From: an uncultured Desulfovibrio sp.
GTDB lineage: Bacteria; Desulfobacterota; Desulfovibrionia; Desulfovibrionales; Desulfovibrionaceae
Length of the DNA: 64,000 nt
Direction of reading: 5' to 3'
NCBI GenBank assembly: GCA_913063155.1
Contig: CAJXYU010000008.1
Location: 1 to 64,000, forward strand
Positions 35,881 through 47,028 of the stretch are shown here, in pieces. The notes under the pieces are model-generated. The model did not search any database and was not told the DNA's origin. It saw only the letters and a list, made by a program, of their open reading frames with translations. The position numbers and the translations under genes are program-made. Numbering within the stretch: position 1 is the stretch's first letter; each line of letters opens with the position of its first letter.

Positions 35881-36179
35881 AATTTCTCCAAAGACGGCAC
35901 GCGCGACTCGGGCGCCGCATGCAGCACATCGATGTCCATTTCGTCTTTCAGACCGTCCAGGAACCAACGCATTTCACGCTCCTGATGCGGGCTGTAGCGC
36001 AACATGAGGATACCCTTGAACTTGCTGACCACCGTGAACACGCCCAGGTTGTCATGGGCCTCCAGCAGGAAGCGGAACAGGGCGATGTTTTCCCGCGCGA
36101 TGCGCACGTAGAGGCGGCTGGACCGTTCGGGCGGCGGCGGGCACGGATAGTGCCGGGACTTGCGGCGCGTCTTTTTCAT
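35877..36179 (-). CDS. DUF4911 domain protein
   Basis: A 100-aa protein: basic N-terminus (MKKTRRKSRHYPCPPPPERS) then a compact domain RLYVRIARENIALFRFLLEAHDNLG ... FKGILMLRYSPHQ. I assign it to the DUF4911 family from these features and the position before rlmN, with which it shares ATGA coupling. CAGGGC lies upstream of the ATG at 36179. Function unknown; coupling suggests a link to translation or to RlmN. Confidence 0.7.
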   Translation of the reverse strand: MKKTRRKSRHYPCPPPPERSSRLYVRIARENIALFRFLLEAHDNLGVFTVVSKFKGILMLRYSPHQEREMRWFLDGLKDEMDIDVLHAAPESRVPSLEKL

Positions 36180-36506
36180 GTGGCCCTGCCTAGCTTGAGT
36201 TGACAATAAAGGCAAGCAAACAGGTTCAACCAGCACGAGAGGCTGTTCCGCCTCCGGCGGGCAAGGGAGATAATCCCCTTGAGCACCCCTTATCAACCGG
36301 CCCAAGGCGCTTCGCGTTTCACTCCGATCAAGGCAAAGACGGCCCAACTGGACTAAAACACTTTGCATTTTGTAATGGATCAAGGCTGCCAGGAAGGGTG
36401 CGGATACGCGGAGTGAAAAAAAGCAGACCCGACGCGTATTCAAACATACACGCGTGACTGCCCTCTTTTGAAACGACAACGGAGGCGTGCACTTACCGGC
36501 AACTTT
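36180..36506. other. Intergenic stretch without a gene
   Basis: 327 bp between two minus-strand genes. Open frames exist but lack ribosome binding sites and motifs. It should hold the promoter of the DUF4911-rlmN pair; I see no clear -35/-10 or hairpin. Confidence 0.5.
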
Positions 36507-36926
36507 TTACTCGCCGGCCACATAGGCGGGCACAGCCAACAAAGCCAACAGACTGCCGTAAAGCAACGACAGAAACCCCAGGGCCAGGGCCGGACCGATT
36601 TTCGACAGGTCGCCGATACTCCCAAGCGCGGCCACCACGCCCACGATGAGATAGAACAGGCCACCGAACAGCCCGGAAAGAATGACCGTTTTGGCAGCGG
36701 ATTTCCTGAATCCTCCCGCAAGGCGGGGTCCAGGCGAGAACAGCGAAGCCACCGCGGTCAGGCTCCCCCGAAAGCCGAAGTTGCAGACAAGCGCGCCGAA
36801 ACAGGTTCCCGTGATGGCGATCATGCTCGGCAAGTCCACAAAATACTCGGTCCCGCCCGAAAGAAACACGGTGGTGGCCGCAAAAAACAGCATGAGCCCC
36901 AGCCCTGCAAAGTAACTGAACTTCAT
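36507..36926 (-). CDS. MotA/ExbB-like half membrane protein
   Basis: A 139-aa protein with four hydrophobic segments. FVDLPSMIAITGTCFGALV resembles the start of MotA and IGPALALGFLSLLYGSLLAL resembles its C-terminal proton-channel segment, but the long cytoplasmic loop of MotA is reduced to a short basic linker. It overlaps the GntR gene in ATGA. Perhaps a minimal proton channel or transport partner; no MotB-like gene is beside it. Confidence 0.65.
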   Translation of the reverse strand: MKFSYFAGLGLMLFFAATTVFLSGGTEYFVDLPSMIAITGTCFGALVCNFGFRGSLTAVASLFSPGPRLAGGFRKSAAKTVILSGLFGGLFYLIVGVVAALGSIGDLSKIGPALALGFLSLLYGSLLALLAVPAYVAGE

Positions 36927-37297
36927 ATCCTACCCTTTCCTGTTCCTGATTCACCCAACAACTGAAGCAATTCAGCACCTGAAATATCCAGCAACCGCAG
37001 ACGCCTTTCAAGCACAGGCAGCTCGCCTTGAATGAATCGCTCCCGGATGAAACTACGGCACAGCTCGGAAGCGCCTGTTTCCACAACGCTCCCCATGCCC
37101 CGCTCGGGCCGAATGGCGCCCATATCCCGCAGGAATGCGTGCGCATTGGCTGCGGTGCTCGGAGTGACGCCCTCGGCCATGGCGCATTCCCGTACCGAAG
37201 GAATTCTGTCGCCGGGCAAAAGCTCGCCGTTAACGATACGTTCCATCAGCCTTTCGGCGATACCGAAGTAAATGCGGTCAGTGGTGATACTGCTCAT
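36923..37297 (-). CDS. GntR family regulator (YtrA-like, short)
   Basis: A 124-aa regulator: winged helix with IAERLMERIVNGELLPGDRIPSVRECA and VTPSTAANAHAFLRDMGAI, then only a short C-terminal dimer region, as in the YtrA subfamily. It is translationally coupled to the MotA-like gene and lies 12 bp from an inverted repeat in its own promoter region, so it probably represses the pair. Confidence 0.85.
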   Translation of the reverse strand: MSSITTDRIYFGIAERLMERIVNGELLPGDRIPSVRECAMAEGVTPSTAANAHAFLRDMGAIRPERGMGSVVETGASELCRSFIRERFIQGELPVLERRLRLLDISGAELLQLLGESGTGKGRI

Positions 37298-37308
37298 GAT
37301 GTCTCAGC

Positions 37309-37334
37309 GTATTAGCGTACTATCACTCTAATAC
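37309..37334. promoter_or_regulatory. Inverted repeat upstream of the GntR gene (operator candidate)
   Basis: GTATTAG-N12-CTAATAC is a perfect 7-bp inverted repeat directly upstream of the GntR start (37297). It fits the widely spaced operators of YtrA-type regulators. Confidence 0.55.
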
Positions 37335-37379
37335 ACCTTCAGGAATATTCTGACAACGGCAAAATGGCCACCGTGCGGA

Positions 37380-38096
37380 TCAGGAGGCGCGAGCCTTTTT
37401 CCTTCTCATCCTCAAATTCAGGAATTCCACGAAGAGCGAAAAGGCCATGGCGAAATAAATGTAGCCGCGGTCGATGTGCTTGCCAAGCCCCTCGGCCACC
37501 AGCAGGACACCCACCAGAAGCAGAAAGGCGAAGGCCAGCATCTGGATGGTGGGATGATCGCTCACGAATCGGCTTATGGCGTTGGCGAAAAAGAGCATGA
37601 CCGCCACGGCGAGGACGATGGCCGCGATCATGACGCCCACGTGACGGGCCATGCCCACAGCGGTAATGACCGAATCGACGGAAAAGACGATGTCCAGAAG
37701 CATGATCTGGATGATGGCTCCCCAATAGGAATAGGGAGGGTTGCCCACCTTGCGCTCATGGCCCGGTTCCAGCTTCTCGTGAATTTCCATGGTCGCCTTG
37801 GCCAGCAGGAACAAGCCCCCGGACAGAAGCACGATATCCCTGCCGGATACGGCGTGGCCCAGGACATCGAACCAGGGCGCGGTGAGGCCCATGATCAGGC
37901 TGATGGTCAGAAGCAGCAGGATACGGGTGAGCATGGCCAGCCCGATGCCCAGCTTGCGGGCCGTCTCCCGCCTTGCGCGCGGCAGCTTGTTGGTAACCAC
38001 CACGACAAACACGATATTATCGATGCCGAGCACGATTTCCAGCCCGGTCAGGGTAATCAAAGCGATAAGATTCTCTATGGTTAAAAGGCCTTCCAT
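37380..38096 (-). CDS. TerC family integral membrane protein
   Basis: A 238-aa TerC-type protein with about seven membrane segments and the two acidic motifs of the family, EIVLGIDNIVFV near residue 20 and MLLDIVFSVDSVITAVGM near 135. These Asp-rich membrane sites suggest metal ion transport; family members are linked to tellurite resistance and manganese export. Divergent from gnd across 185 bp. Confidence 0.92.
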   Translation of the reverse strand: MEGLLTIENLIALITLTGLEIVLGIDNIVFVVVVTNKLPRARRETARKLGIGLAMLTRILLLLTISLIMGLTAPWFDVLGHAVSGRDIVLLSGGLFLLAKATMEIHEKLEPGHERKVGNPPYSYWGAIIQIMLLDIVFSVDSVITAVGMARHVGVMIAAIVLAVAVMLFFANAISRFVSDHPTIQMLAFAFLLLVGVLLVAEGLGKHIDRGYIYFAMAFSLFVEFLNLRMRRKKARAS

Positions 38097-38281
38097 GCCC
38101 AGTTCTCCTTATGGTTTGGCGAAGTATGCGCCAAGCCGCCCCCCGTTGGCAACAATGTGCAGGTGCAGAAACACGATTGCGCCTTTGTGCAGCGGACTCT
38201 CAGCCTTTCTCCGCACCGGAGTTCTCAAGTCCGGCCGGGCGTGCTAAAGTGGGATCTCCACCCCCTACGAGGAGGAAGCTT

Positions 38282-39187
<906 letters not shown>

Positions 39188-39189
39188 CC

Positions 39190-40689
39190 ATGTCCGGATT
39201 TTTTGCCGATCCGGACGGCGGCGCCTGCCGGACCGACCATCCGGATCGGCCCTGCGCCATCGTCATTTTCGGGGCAACGGGCGACCTGACGGCCCGCAAG
39301 GTGCTGCCTGCCCTGCACACACTTCACAGCAACGGCAAACTGTCCGCCCCATTTTTCATTGTGGGCGCATCCCGCTCAAAACTGAATAATGAGGACTTCC
39401 GACAACGTATGCGCTCGGCCTTGGAGGAACACGGATCCTCCCCCCTGGACAATTGGGAGGAATTCGCGCGCCGGCTCCATTACCGCCGGGTGCTTTTCGA
39501 CGACCCGGAAACTTTCCGATCGCTTGCCGACACCATTGATCAATTGGACAAGACGCACGGCACACAAGGCAACAAAATGCTCTATTGCGCGGTTCCGCCC
39601 ACAGCCTACGAAAACATCGCCCGCAACGCTGGAATGGCCGGGCTGGCCAGACAGGAAGGCGGTTTCTCGCGCATCGTGGTGGAAAAGCCCTTTGGCCGCG
39701 ATCTGGGCACGGCCCAGCAACTCGACGCAACACTCATGGAACACTTCAGCGAGGAGCAGATCTACCGCATCGACCACTATCTGGCCAAGGAAACCGTACA
39801 AAACGTGCTTATGCTCAGGTTCGCCAACGCCATGTTCGAACCGCTCTGGAACCGGCAGTACATCGAGTCCGTTCACATCACGGCCGCCGAGTCCCTGGGG
39901 GTGGAACACCGGGCCGGATACTACGACAGGACCGGCGTGTTGCGCGACATGTTCCAGAACCACATGATGCAGCTCCTGTCCCTGTGCGCCATGGAGCCGC
40001 CCTCCCTCTACCACGCCGAGCGCATCCGCGACGAAAAGACCAAGGTCTATAGGGCTCTCAAGCCCTTCCCCACGGACAACCTCGGGGAACATTTGACACT
40101 CGGCCAGTACACATCCGGAATGGTGGACGGCCGGCACGTGCCCTCCTACGTGGACGAGCCGGGCGTGGCCCCGGATTCGGACACGCCCACCTTCGCGGCC
40201 ATGAAGATATTCATCGACAACTGGCGCTGGCAGGGCGTGCCCTTCCACATGGTCTCGGGCAAACGCATGGCCGCGAAACGCACCGAGATCGAGGTGCGCT
40301 TCAAGGAGGTGCCCTGCTCCATGTTCCGGAACATCCTCGGCGAGCACATCACGGCCAACCGCCTCATCCTCGGCATTCAGCCGCAGGAATGCGTAACCCT
40401 CACCTTCCAGGCCAAGCTGCCCGGTGCGGGCATGTGTTTGCGGAACGTGACCATGAACTTCGACTACAACGAAGGATATGCGGGGCCGACCCTCGACGCC
40501 TATGAAAAAGTCGTGCTTGACGTGCTTTTGGGGGATCATACTCTGTTTTGGCGGCAGGATGGCGTAGATTTGTGCTGGGGGTTCTTGACTCCGGTCCTCA
40601 TGGAATGCGATTGTCCCGAAAGGAAGTCCCTGCTTCGGCTGTACAAAGCGGGCACGGACGGTCCTGATCCGATACGTTGCAATGGGTAA
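39190..40689 (+). CDS. zwf: Glucose-6-phosphate 1-dehydrogenase
   Basis: A 499-aa enzyme that oxidises glucose-6-phosphate to the lactone. Coenzyme loop IFGATGDLTARK near residue 23, the catalytic region RIDHYLAKETVQN with the active His, and VEKPFGRDL are present. Length is normal. It starts 2 bp after gnd, using the AAGGAG at the gnd end as its ribosome binding site. Confidence 0.96.
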   Translation: MSGFFADPDGGACRTDHPDRPCAIVIFGATGDLTARKVLPALHTLHSNGKLSAPFFIVGASRSKLNNEDFRQRMRSALEEHGSSPLDNWEEFARRLHYRRVLFDDPETFRSLADTIDQLDKTHGTQGNKMLYCAVPPTAYENIARNAGMAGLARQEGGFSRIVVEKPFGRDLGTAQQLDATLMEHFSEEQIYRIDHYLAKETVQNVLMLRFANAMFEPLWNRQYIESVHITAAESLGVEHRAGYYDRTGVLRDMFQNHMMQLLSLCAMEPPSLYHAERIRDEKTKVYRALKPFPTDNLGEHLTLGQYTSGMVDGRHVPSYVDEPGVAPDSDTPTFAAMKIFIDNWRWQGVPFHMVSGKRMAAKRTEIEVRFKEVPCSMFRNILGEHITANRLILGIQPQECVTLTFQAKLPGAGMCLRNVTMNFDYNEGYAGPTLDAYEKVVLDVLLGDHTLFWRQDGVDLCWGFLTPVLMECDCPERKSLLRLYKAGTDGPDPIRCNG

Positions 40690-40746
40690 TAACATACCAA
40701 GGCTGTTCAAAAAACACATGCATATGGCAGCCGCCAAGGATCGCAC

Positions 40747-41460
40747 ATGGGGCAAATTGAAATATTTGAAGACGCTGAAGCCTTGAGCCGGGCTGCGGCG
40801 TCTTTTTTCGTCCAGGCATCGCACCGCGCCCTTGAGCGCGTCGGCCGTTTTTCCGTGGCCCTGTCCGGAGGCTCCGGGCCCAAAAGGATGTTCGAACTGT
40901 TGGCCACGGACGAGTACTGGAGGGCCGTCCCCTGGGACCGTACGCACCTGTTCTGGGGCGACGACCGCGCCGTGGGGCCGGAGCACGAACTCAGCAACTA
41001 CCTGCTGGCCCAGGAAGCGTTCATCCACGCCGTGCCCATCCCCGAGGACAACGTGCACCGCATCAAGGGCGAGCTGGGTGCACAGACCGCGGCCGAGGAC
41101 TACGCCCGCGAGTTGATGAACTTTTTCGGCGGCGAAACGGCGCCTTCATTCGACCTGGCTCTGCAGGGCATGGGCGGCGACGGGCACACGGCATCCCTCT
41201 TTCCGGGTGATGACGCCCTGACCGCCACGAACTACGTGGCGCCGGTGTTCGATCCGCCCGCCGCTCCCCATGTGGATCGGGTCACCCTGACCTACCCGGC
41301 CTTTGCCGGTTCGCACACGGCCCTGTTTCTGGTGGCCGGGCCTGCCAAGCGCGATGTCCTGGCCTCGGTGCTGGGCGGCGACGAACAGTATCCGGCCGCC
41401 CGTTTCAGAGCGCATCAGGTGCTCTGGTTCCTGGACAAGGCCGCAGCAGGGGAAGAATAG
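40747..41460 (+). CDS. pgl: 6-phosphogluconolactonase
   Basis: A 237-aa DevB/NagB-fold lactonase that hydrolyses 6-phosphogluconolactone. It shows FSVALSGGSGPKRMFELL, LFWGDDRAVGP and the catalytic GMGGDGHTASLFPG. It completes the oxidative pentose phosphate branch with zwf and gnd, 57 bp after zwf. Confidence 0.95.
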   Translation: MGQIEIFEDAEALSRAAASFFVQASHRALERVGRFSVALSGGSGPKRMFELLATDEYWRAVPWDRTHLFWGDDRAVGPEHELSNYLLAQEAFIHAVPIPEDNVHRIKGELGAQTAAEDYARELMNFFGGETAPSFDLALQGMGGDGHTASLFPGDDALTATNYVAPVFDPPAAPHVDRVTLTYPAFAGSHTALFLVAGPAKRDVLASVLGGDEQYPAARFRAHQVLWFLDKAAAGEE

Positions 41461-41534
41461 AAATTTTTTACGGGAGGAGAAGCTTTTTCGAAAGTTCCTC
41501 TTCTCGTGCCCCTCCAACAATAAGGAAAATATTG

Positions 41535-42116
41535 ATGATTCTGGGACTCGAAGGCAGCCCGCGCAAAGGCGGCAACTCACACAATTTGCTGGATACGATA
41601 CTCAACGGAGCACGGCAGGCAGGGCGGGAAACCCGCGCCATCCATCTGCGGGACCACAAATATGACCCCTGCATAGGCTGCGAAAAATGCCGCCGAGACA
41701 AGATCTGCACCCGGCTCAATGACGGCATGACCCTGCTGTATCCCCATATCCAGGCAGCCCGGGGACTGGTGCTCGTCTCCCCCGTGCACAACTACAACAT
41801 CACCGCCTGGATGAAGGCTTTCATCGACCGACTCTACTGTTTCTACGACTTCGAGGATACCCGTCCACGCGCCTGGTCCAGCCGCTTGGCCAATCAGGGC
41901 AGAAAGGCCGTCATCGCCGCCATTGCCGAACAGGAAAACAAAAGAGACATGGGCTTCACCCTTGAAGCCATGCGCATGCCCCTGGAAGCCCTGGGCTACG
42001 AAATCGTTGCGGAACTCCCGGTGCTGCGCCTTTTCGACCGGGGCATCGTCAAACAACATTCGGACATTCTCGAACGTGCCGCCCGGATCGGCAAGGAACT
42101 CGCCGAATCACTCTGA
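41535..42116 (+). CDS. NADPH-dependent FMN reductase / iron-sulfur flavoprotein-like
   Basis: A 193-aa flavodoxin-fold protein: MILGLEGSPRKGGNSHNLL (FMN phosphate loop), then a compact Cys set CIGCEKCRRDKICT like that of archaeal and anaerobe iron-sulfur flavoproteins, and SPVHNYNITAWMKAFIDR. The ATG at 41535 is preferred to a TTG one codon earlier; AAGGAAA is upstream. It likely shuttles electrons or reduces quinones. Confidence 0.85.
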   Translation: MILGLEGSPRKGGNSHNLLDTILNGARQAGRETRAIHLRDHKYDPCIGCEKCRRDKICTRLNDGMTLLYPHIQAARGLVLVSPVHNYNITAWMKAFIDRLYCFYDFEDTRPRAWSSRLANQGRKAVIAAIAEQENKRDMGFTLEAMRMPLEALGYEIVAELPVLRLFDRGIVKQHSDILERAARIGKELAESL

Positions 42117-42332
42117 TTCAAAGACGCTCACTCCTTTTAAAATTTTCCGGCAATCACCCTGCGAGCTATGGAAACCACCCTTTTTACGCGGCTTGCGCAC
42201 GCTCCGGACTGATCTCCGTATAAATGGCTCAAGTAACACACGTTGCCACCCTCCTTCCCCCCCATGCTCTTGACGCCCTCCTGCCCCGCTCCTACTCTGG
42301 CCGGAAAGACAATCGACACCGGGAGACATGCA

Positions 42333-42764
42333 ATGGATCTCACATGGCGCTACGACCAGCACGAAACGAACTGGAACGAACTCTCGGAGCTCTACCGGAT
42401 CGCCCCGCTGGGAACGAAATCGGCTGACCATCTTCGGGAAGTGTTCTGCAATAGCCGATACGTCTGCTTCGTCCATGACAAAGAAGCACTCGTGGGCGCA
42501 GGACGCGCCCTGGCAGACGGACGGGATTGCTCCTACATCTGCGACGTGGCCGTTCACCCCGACTACCAGGGCACCGGGCTCGGAAAGCGGATCGTACAAA
42601 AACTGATGGAGTTCTCCAAGAACCACACCAAGATCATTCTCTACGCCAACCCCGGCAAGGAAGGCTTCTACAGGAAACTCGGCTTCAAGATGATGAACAC
42701 GGCCATGGCCATCTTCAGGGACCGGGAAGGAGCCGTGCGGGCAGGTGTGCTGCGCGACGAATGA
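42333..42764 (+). CDS. GNAT family N-acetyltransferase
   Basis: A 143-aa GNAT enzyme: DVAVHPDYQGTGLGKRIV is the acetyl-CoA loop, and YANPGKEGFYRKLGFK the C-terminal signature. GGGAGA lies upstream of the ATG. Single gene between the flavoprotein and the convergent glp operon. The acceptor is unknown. Confidence 0.9.
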   Translation: MDLTWRYDQHETNWNELSELYRIAPLGTKSADHLREVFCNSRYVCFVHDKEALVGAGRALADGRDCSYICDVAVHPDYQGTGLGKRIVQKLMEFSKNHTKIILYANPGKEGFYRKLGFKMMNTAMAIFRDREGAVRAGVLRDE

Positions 42765-42827
42765 TCTGTCGGATCAGATACGCCGGACCGGCACAAGTCA
42801 TGGGGAAGGGCGCAGAGAGGCGTCACC

Positions 42828-42857
42828 AAAAAGGGGCTGTCCATACGGACAGCCCCT
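42828..42857 (-). terminator. Intrinsic terminator of glpF-glpK
   Basis: On the minus strand AGGGGCTGTCC-gtat-GGACAGCCCCT followed by TTTT, 26 bp past the glpK stop. The stem is perfect and also serves the convergent acetyltransferase gene weakly. Confidence 0.85.
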
Positions 42858-42882
42858 CTTGATAATCAAGACTTGAGCAAGT

Positions 42883-44379
<1,497 letters not shown>

Positions 44380-44458
44380 TTATCTCCCTTTCTTCGGGTG
44401 GAGATTTCTCTCCACCCCACACCTGATAATTTTTGTAAGAACTAGTTTCCTAGCGGTA

Positions 44459-45163
44459 TTAACCGAAGATCAGCTGGTACACATGGCAACCGGCGATGCC
44501 GCCGCAGATGGGTGCGACAACCGGAATCCAGGCGTATCCCCAATCGCTGCCGCCCTTGCCGGGAATGGGCAGGATTGCATGAGCGATGCGGGGGCTGAGG
44601 TCACGAGCCGGGTTGATGGCGTAACCGGTGGGGCCGCCAAGGGAGAGGCCGATGGAAAGGATGTAGAAACCAACAACCAGCGGTCCCATGCCGAGCGCAA
44701 ATTCATGCGCACCGAGAGCCATGATGATGAACAGCAGGAAGAAAGTACCCAGGAATTCGCACAGGAAGTTTTCAAAGGTGCAGGGGATGGCCGGACCGGT
44801 GGAGAACACGGCCAGCTTCAGGCCTGCGTCCTGGGTCGGTTCCCAATGGCATTTGTACACCAGATAACACAGCACGGCGCCGATGAAGCCGCCAATGAAC
44901 TGACCGGCGAGGTAATAGGGAACGAGAGCCCAGTCCAGCGCACCGATGGAAGCGAGCCCCAGGGTAACGGCCGGGTTGATGTGGCCGCCGGACAGCTTGG
45001 AAGCATACACTGCGAAAGCAACCGCCATTCCCCACCCCATGGTGATGACGATCCAGCCGCTATTCTGGCCTTTGGACTTTTCAAGCAGCACGTTCGCCAC
45101 CACACCGCAACCGAACAGGGTCAAAATCATTGTCCCTACCAGTTCACTAATCAGATAATCCAT
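44459..45163 (-). CDS. glpF: Glycerol uptake facilitator (aquaglyceroporin)
   Basis: A 234-aa MIP channel with six membrane segments and both NPA loops: GGHINPAVTLG and YAINPARDLSPR. The Asp after NPAR is a mark of glycerol facilitators. The ATG at 45163 has GGAGG six bases upstream; an earlier ATG at 45184 does not. It leads the glpF-glpK operon. Confidence 0.96.
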   Translation of the reverse strand: MDYLISELVGTMILTLFGCGVVANVLLEKSKGQNSGWIVITMGWGMAVAFAVYASKLSGGHINPAVTLGLASIGALDWALVPYYLAGQFIGGFIGAVLCYLVYKCHWEPTQDAGLKLAVFSTGPAIPCTFENFLCEFLGTFFLLFIIMALGAHEFALGMGPLVVGFYILSIGLSLGGPTGYAINPARDLSPRIAHAILPIPGKGGSDWGYAWIPVVAPICGGIAGCHVYQLIFG

Positions 45164-45251
45164 TACATACCTCCACGACGACATAAAGTTTAAGGTTGAA
45201 CAGGCGTTCCGACACTGAAACGCACACCTCAGAGTAAGCCTCTACACATAA

Positions 45252-45274
45252 ACAATGACGCCCCTCGTCATTGT
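45252..45274. promoter_or_regulatory. Inverted repeat upstream of glpF (operator candidate)
   Basis: ACAATGACG-N5-CGTCATTGT is a perfect 9-bp inverted repeat 89 bp upstream of the glpF start. Confidence 0.45.
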
Positions 45275-45345
45275 AGTTGTATGTGCTATTTTCAGCTTTC
45301 AGACTTCATATACAATTTGCAGCCTCATCACAAGAAAATGTTGCG

Positions 45346-45354
45346 TTTTGATCA
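45346..45354. promoter_or_regulatory. TTTTGATCA box upstream of glpF
   Basis: It shares its nine bases with the perfect palindrome TTTTGATCAAAA found at 46581-46592 upstream of the DeoR gene. A shared GlpR-type operator half is a reasonable guess. Confidence 0.3.
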
Positions 45355-45709
45355 TTGTTTTGTGATTTTTGTTTCATCTGTGAAAACTTTTAACAAACTT
45401 ATTGGCGTGTTAGAGTGCCTTTTTTCCAAATAAGCTACTTTTTAGAGCAAACTTCTCCTCAGATCTGCTGACAAAAATTATATGATGATTGCATCACGCT
45501 GACAGCCGCACCTCAATGGAATTAATATATCATATTAAAATAAAAGACAATTCAAGGCCCCACAAAACCGTCCCCGAGATGACATGAGGCGACCTGTTCC
45601 GCGCCCGCAACGTGATCAAGCGCCGAAACGACAAAGCTCCATTTTCTGAAGGGAAAACAAAACACATGCCTTCCGTTCACTCACTAGAGCCAACCATAAA
45701 AGCGGCCAC

Positions 45710-46528
45710 TCAGTCCTTGGGATTGGGATAATACAGACCCACCTCGTTCCGGCGAAGGTTTTCCAAGACCTCTTCAGGGGGCAAGCGGTCCGTGAACAAG
45801 GCGTCAATTTCCGCGAAACTTCCCAGCCGGACCATGGCGTTACGACCGAATTTGGTATGATCAGTCACCAGAAACACTTTTCTGGAGTTGTCGATGATGG
45901 AGCGGGCGGCGCTGACCTCTCGGTAGTCGAAATCCAGGAGCGTGCCGTCCAGATCAATGCCGCTGATGCCGATGATGCCGAAGTCCACCTTGAACTGACG
46001 CAGGAAATCAATGGCCGACTCCCCCACGATGCCGCAGTCTCTGTGGCGGACGATCCCTCCGGCTACGATGGTGTCTATGTTGGCGTTGTTACTGAGAATC
46101 TTGGCGACGTTCAGGTTGTTGGTGATCACCCGCAGATGGTCGCGCTTGCACAATTCCTTGGCCACCTCCTCGGTGGTGGTCCCCATATTGATGAACAGGG
46201 AAGAACGGGGCGGGATATGTTCCACCACCAGCTTGGCGATCATCTGCTTTTCATGCTGACAAAGAATCTTGCGGTCCATGTAGTCCACGTTTTCGGTGCT
46301 CACCACGGGACCTGCGCCGCCGTGGTGCCGGGCCAGAAGCCCCTGGTCACACAGGATATTGATATCCCGGCGCACTGTCTGGGGAGTCACATCGAAACGT
46401 TCGGCCAGTCCGCCGATGGACATGAACCCCTGCTCACGAACCAGCTTCAGTATGAGCTCATGGCGTTTGCGGACGGCCGCGTGCTTGCCGCCGGAAACGT
46501 CTGTTCCCATATTCCTATCGTCCTCCAT
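45710..46528 (-). CDS. DeoR family regulator (GlpR-like)
   Basis: A 272-aa DeoR repressor. N-terminal helix-turn-helix: ILKLVREQGFMSIGGLAERFDVTPQTVRRDI; the C-terminal sugar-phosphate sensor domain shows FINMGTTTEEVAKEL and VFLVTDHTKFGR. GlpR proteins sense glycerol-3-phosphate, and the neighbouring glpFK operon supports that. GGGAGG is four bases before the ATG at 46528; an ATG six codons on is possible. Confidence 0.87.
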   Translation of the reverse strand: MEDDRNMGTDVSGGKHAAVRKRHELILKLVREQGFMSIGGLAERFDVTPQTVRRDINILCDQGLLARHHGGAGPVVSTENVDYMDRKILCQHEKQMIAKLVVEHIPPRSSLFINMGTTTEEVAKELCKRDHLRVITNNLNVAKILSNNANIDTIVAGGIVRHRDCGIVGESAIDFLRQFKVDFGIIGISGIDLDGTLLDFDYREVSAARSIIDNSRKVFLVTDHTKFGRNAMVRLGSFAEIDALFTDRLPPEEVLENLRRNEVGLYYPNPKD

Positions 46529-46572
46529 GGGACCTCCCTCTCAATCAAAAAGTTCAATACCGAAAACAAATT

Positions 46573-46610
46573 GTCATCTTTTTTGATCAAAACCGAAAAA
46601 AAAAGATGAC
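46573..46610. promoter_or_regulatory. Inverted repeat upstream of the DeoR gene (autoregulatory operator candidate)
   Basis: GTCATCTTTTTT (46573-46584) and AAAAAAGATGAC (46599-46610) form a perfect 12-bp inverted repeat. Its inner part overlaps the palindrome TTTTGATCAAAA (46581-46592). Starts 45 bp upstream of the DeoR start codon. Confidence 0.5.
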
Positions 46611-46967
46611 GAGCTTCCGGGTTGATGCTAAGGTAAAGACAACTTTACTCCATTTGAACGGGGTATAAATTGTTACAGTCAAGATAACATTTTCATTTAT
46701 TAGCGACAAGCGAAAACAAAAAACACATTAAAGCAAAACCGTTAGAACCGCTACGGTCCGCCTGTGACCCCGAAGAAGGCAACCATCCCAAAGGTACAGG
46801 CAATGCGGGGAAAACATGAATTTTCCATACCGATCCGATACGAGCGACCATCACCCTCTCAGCAGGGGTGTTGCGAAAGCCACAGACTGGGATCGAGGCA
46901 GAATTTCCGGGCTCAGCGACGCTTCATTTGGGGGGAGCCGACCTGAGACATCCCGGACCGCAAAGAA

Positions 46968-47028
46968 GATGGGGGCTTTTTCCGCGAAGTGCTTTGTCTC
47001 TCCCGCACGAACGGAAAAAGCCCCCATC
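46968..47028. repeat. Long inverted repeat, 17-bp arms
   Basis: GATGGGGGCTTTTTCCG (46968-46984) and its exact complement (47012-47028) flank a 27-nt centre that itself pairs GTGC with GCAC. The T-run lies inside the stem, so it is not an ordinary terminator. Possible structured RNA or protein-binding site. Confidence 0.6.

Larger units (their letters stand above)
45164..45709. other. AT-rich regulatory gap upstream of glpF
   Basis: No gene is supported. It holds a 9-bp inverted repeat (45252-45274), a TTTTGATCA box near 45346 that also occurs in front of the DeoR gene, and the untranslated end of the DeoR gene. Base composition is far more AT-rich than the surrounding genes. Confidence 0.55.

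Noticed and set aside
41461..41534. Possible terminator between pgl and the flavoprotein gene
   Set aside because: Only short imperfect pairing and no T-run after it.
46750..46960. Riboswitch-like pairings (CCTGT/ACAGG, CCCCG/CGGGG, a GCGAAAGCCAC stretch)
   Set aside because: I compared it by eye with c-di-GMP-I, cobalamin, TPP and similar consensus cores; key conserved bases are missing and no gene follows.
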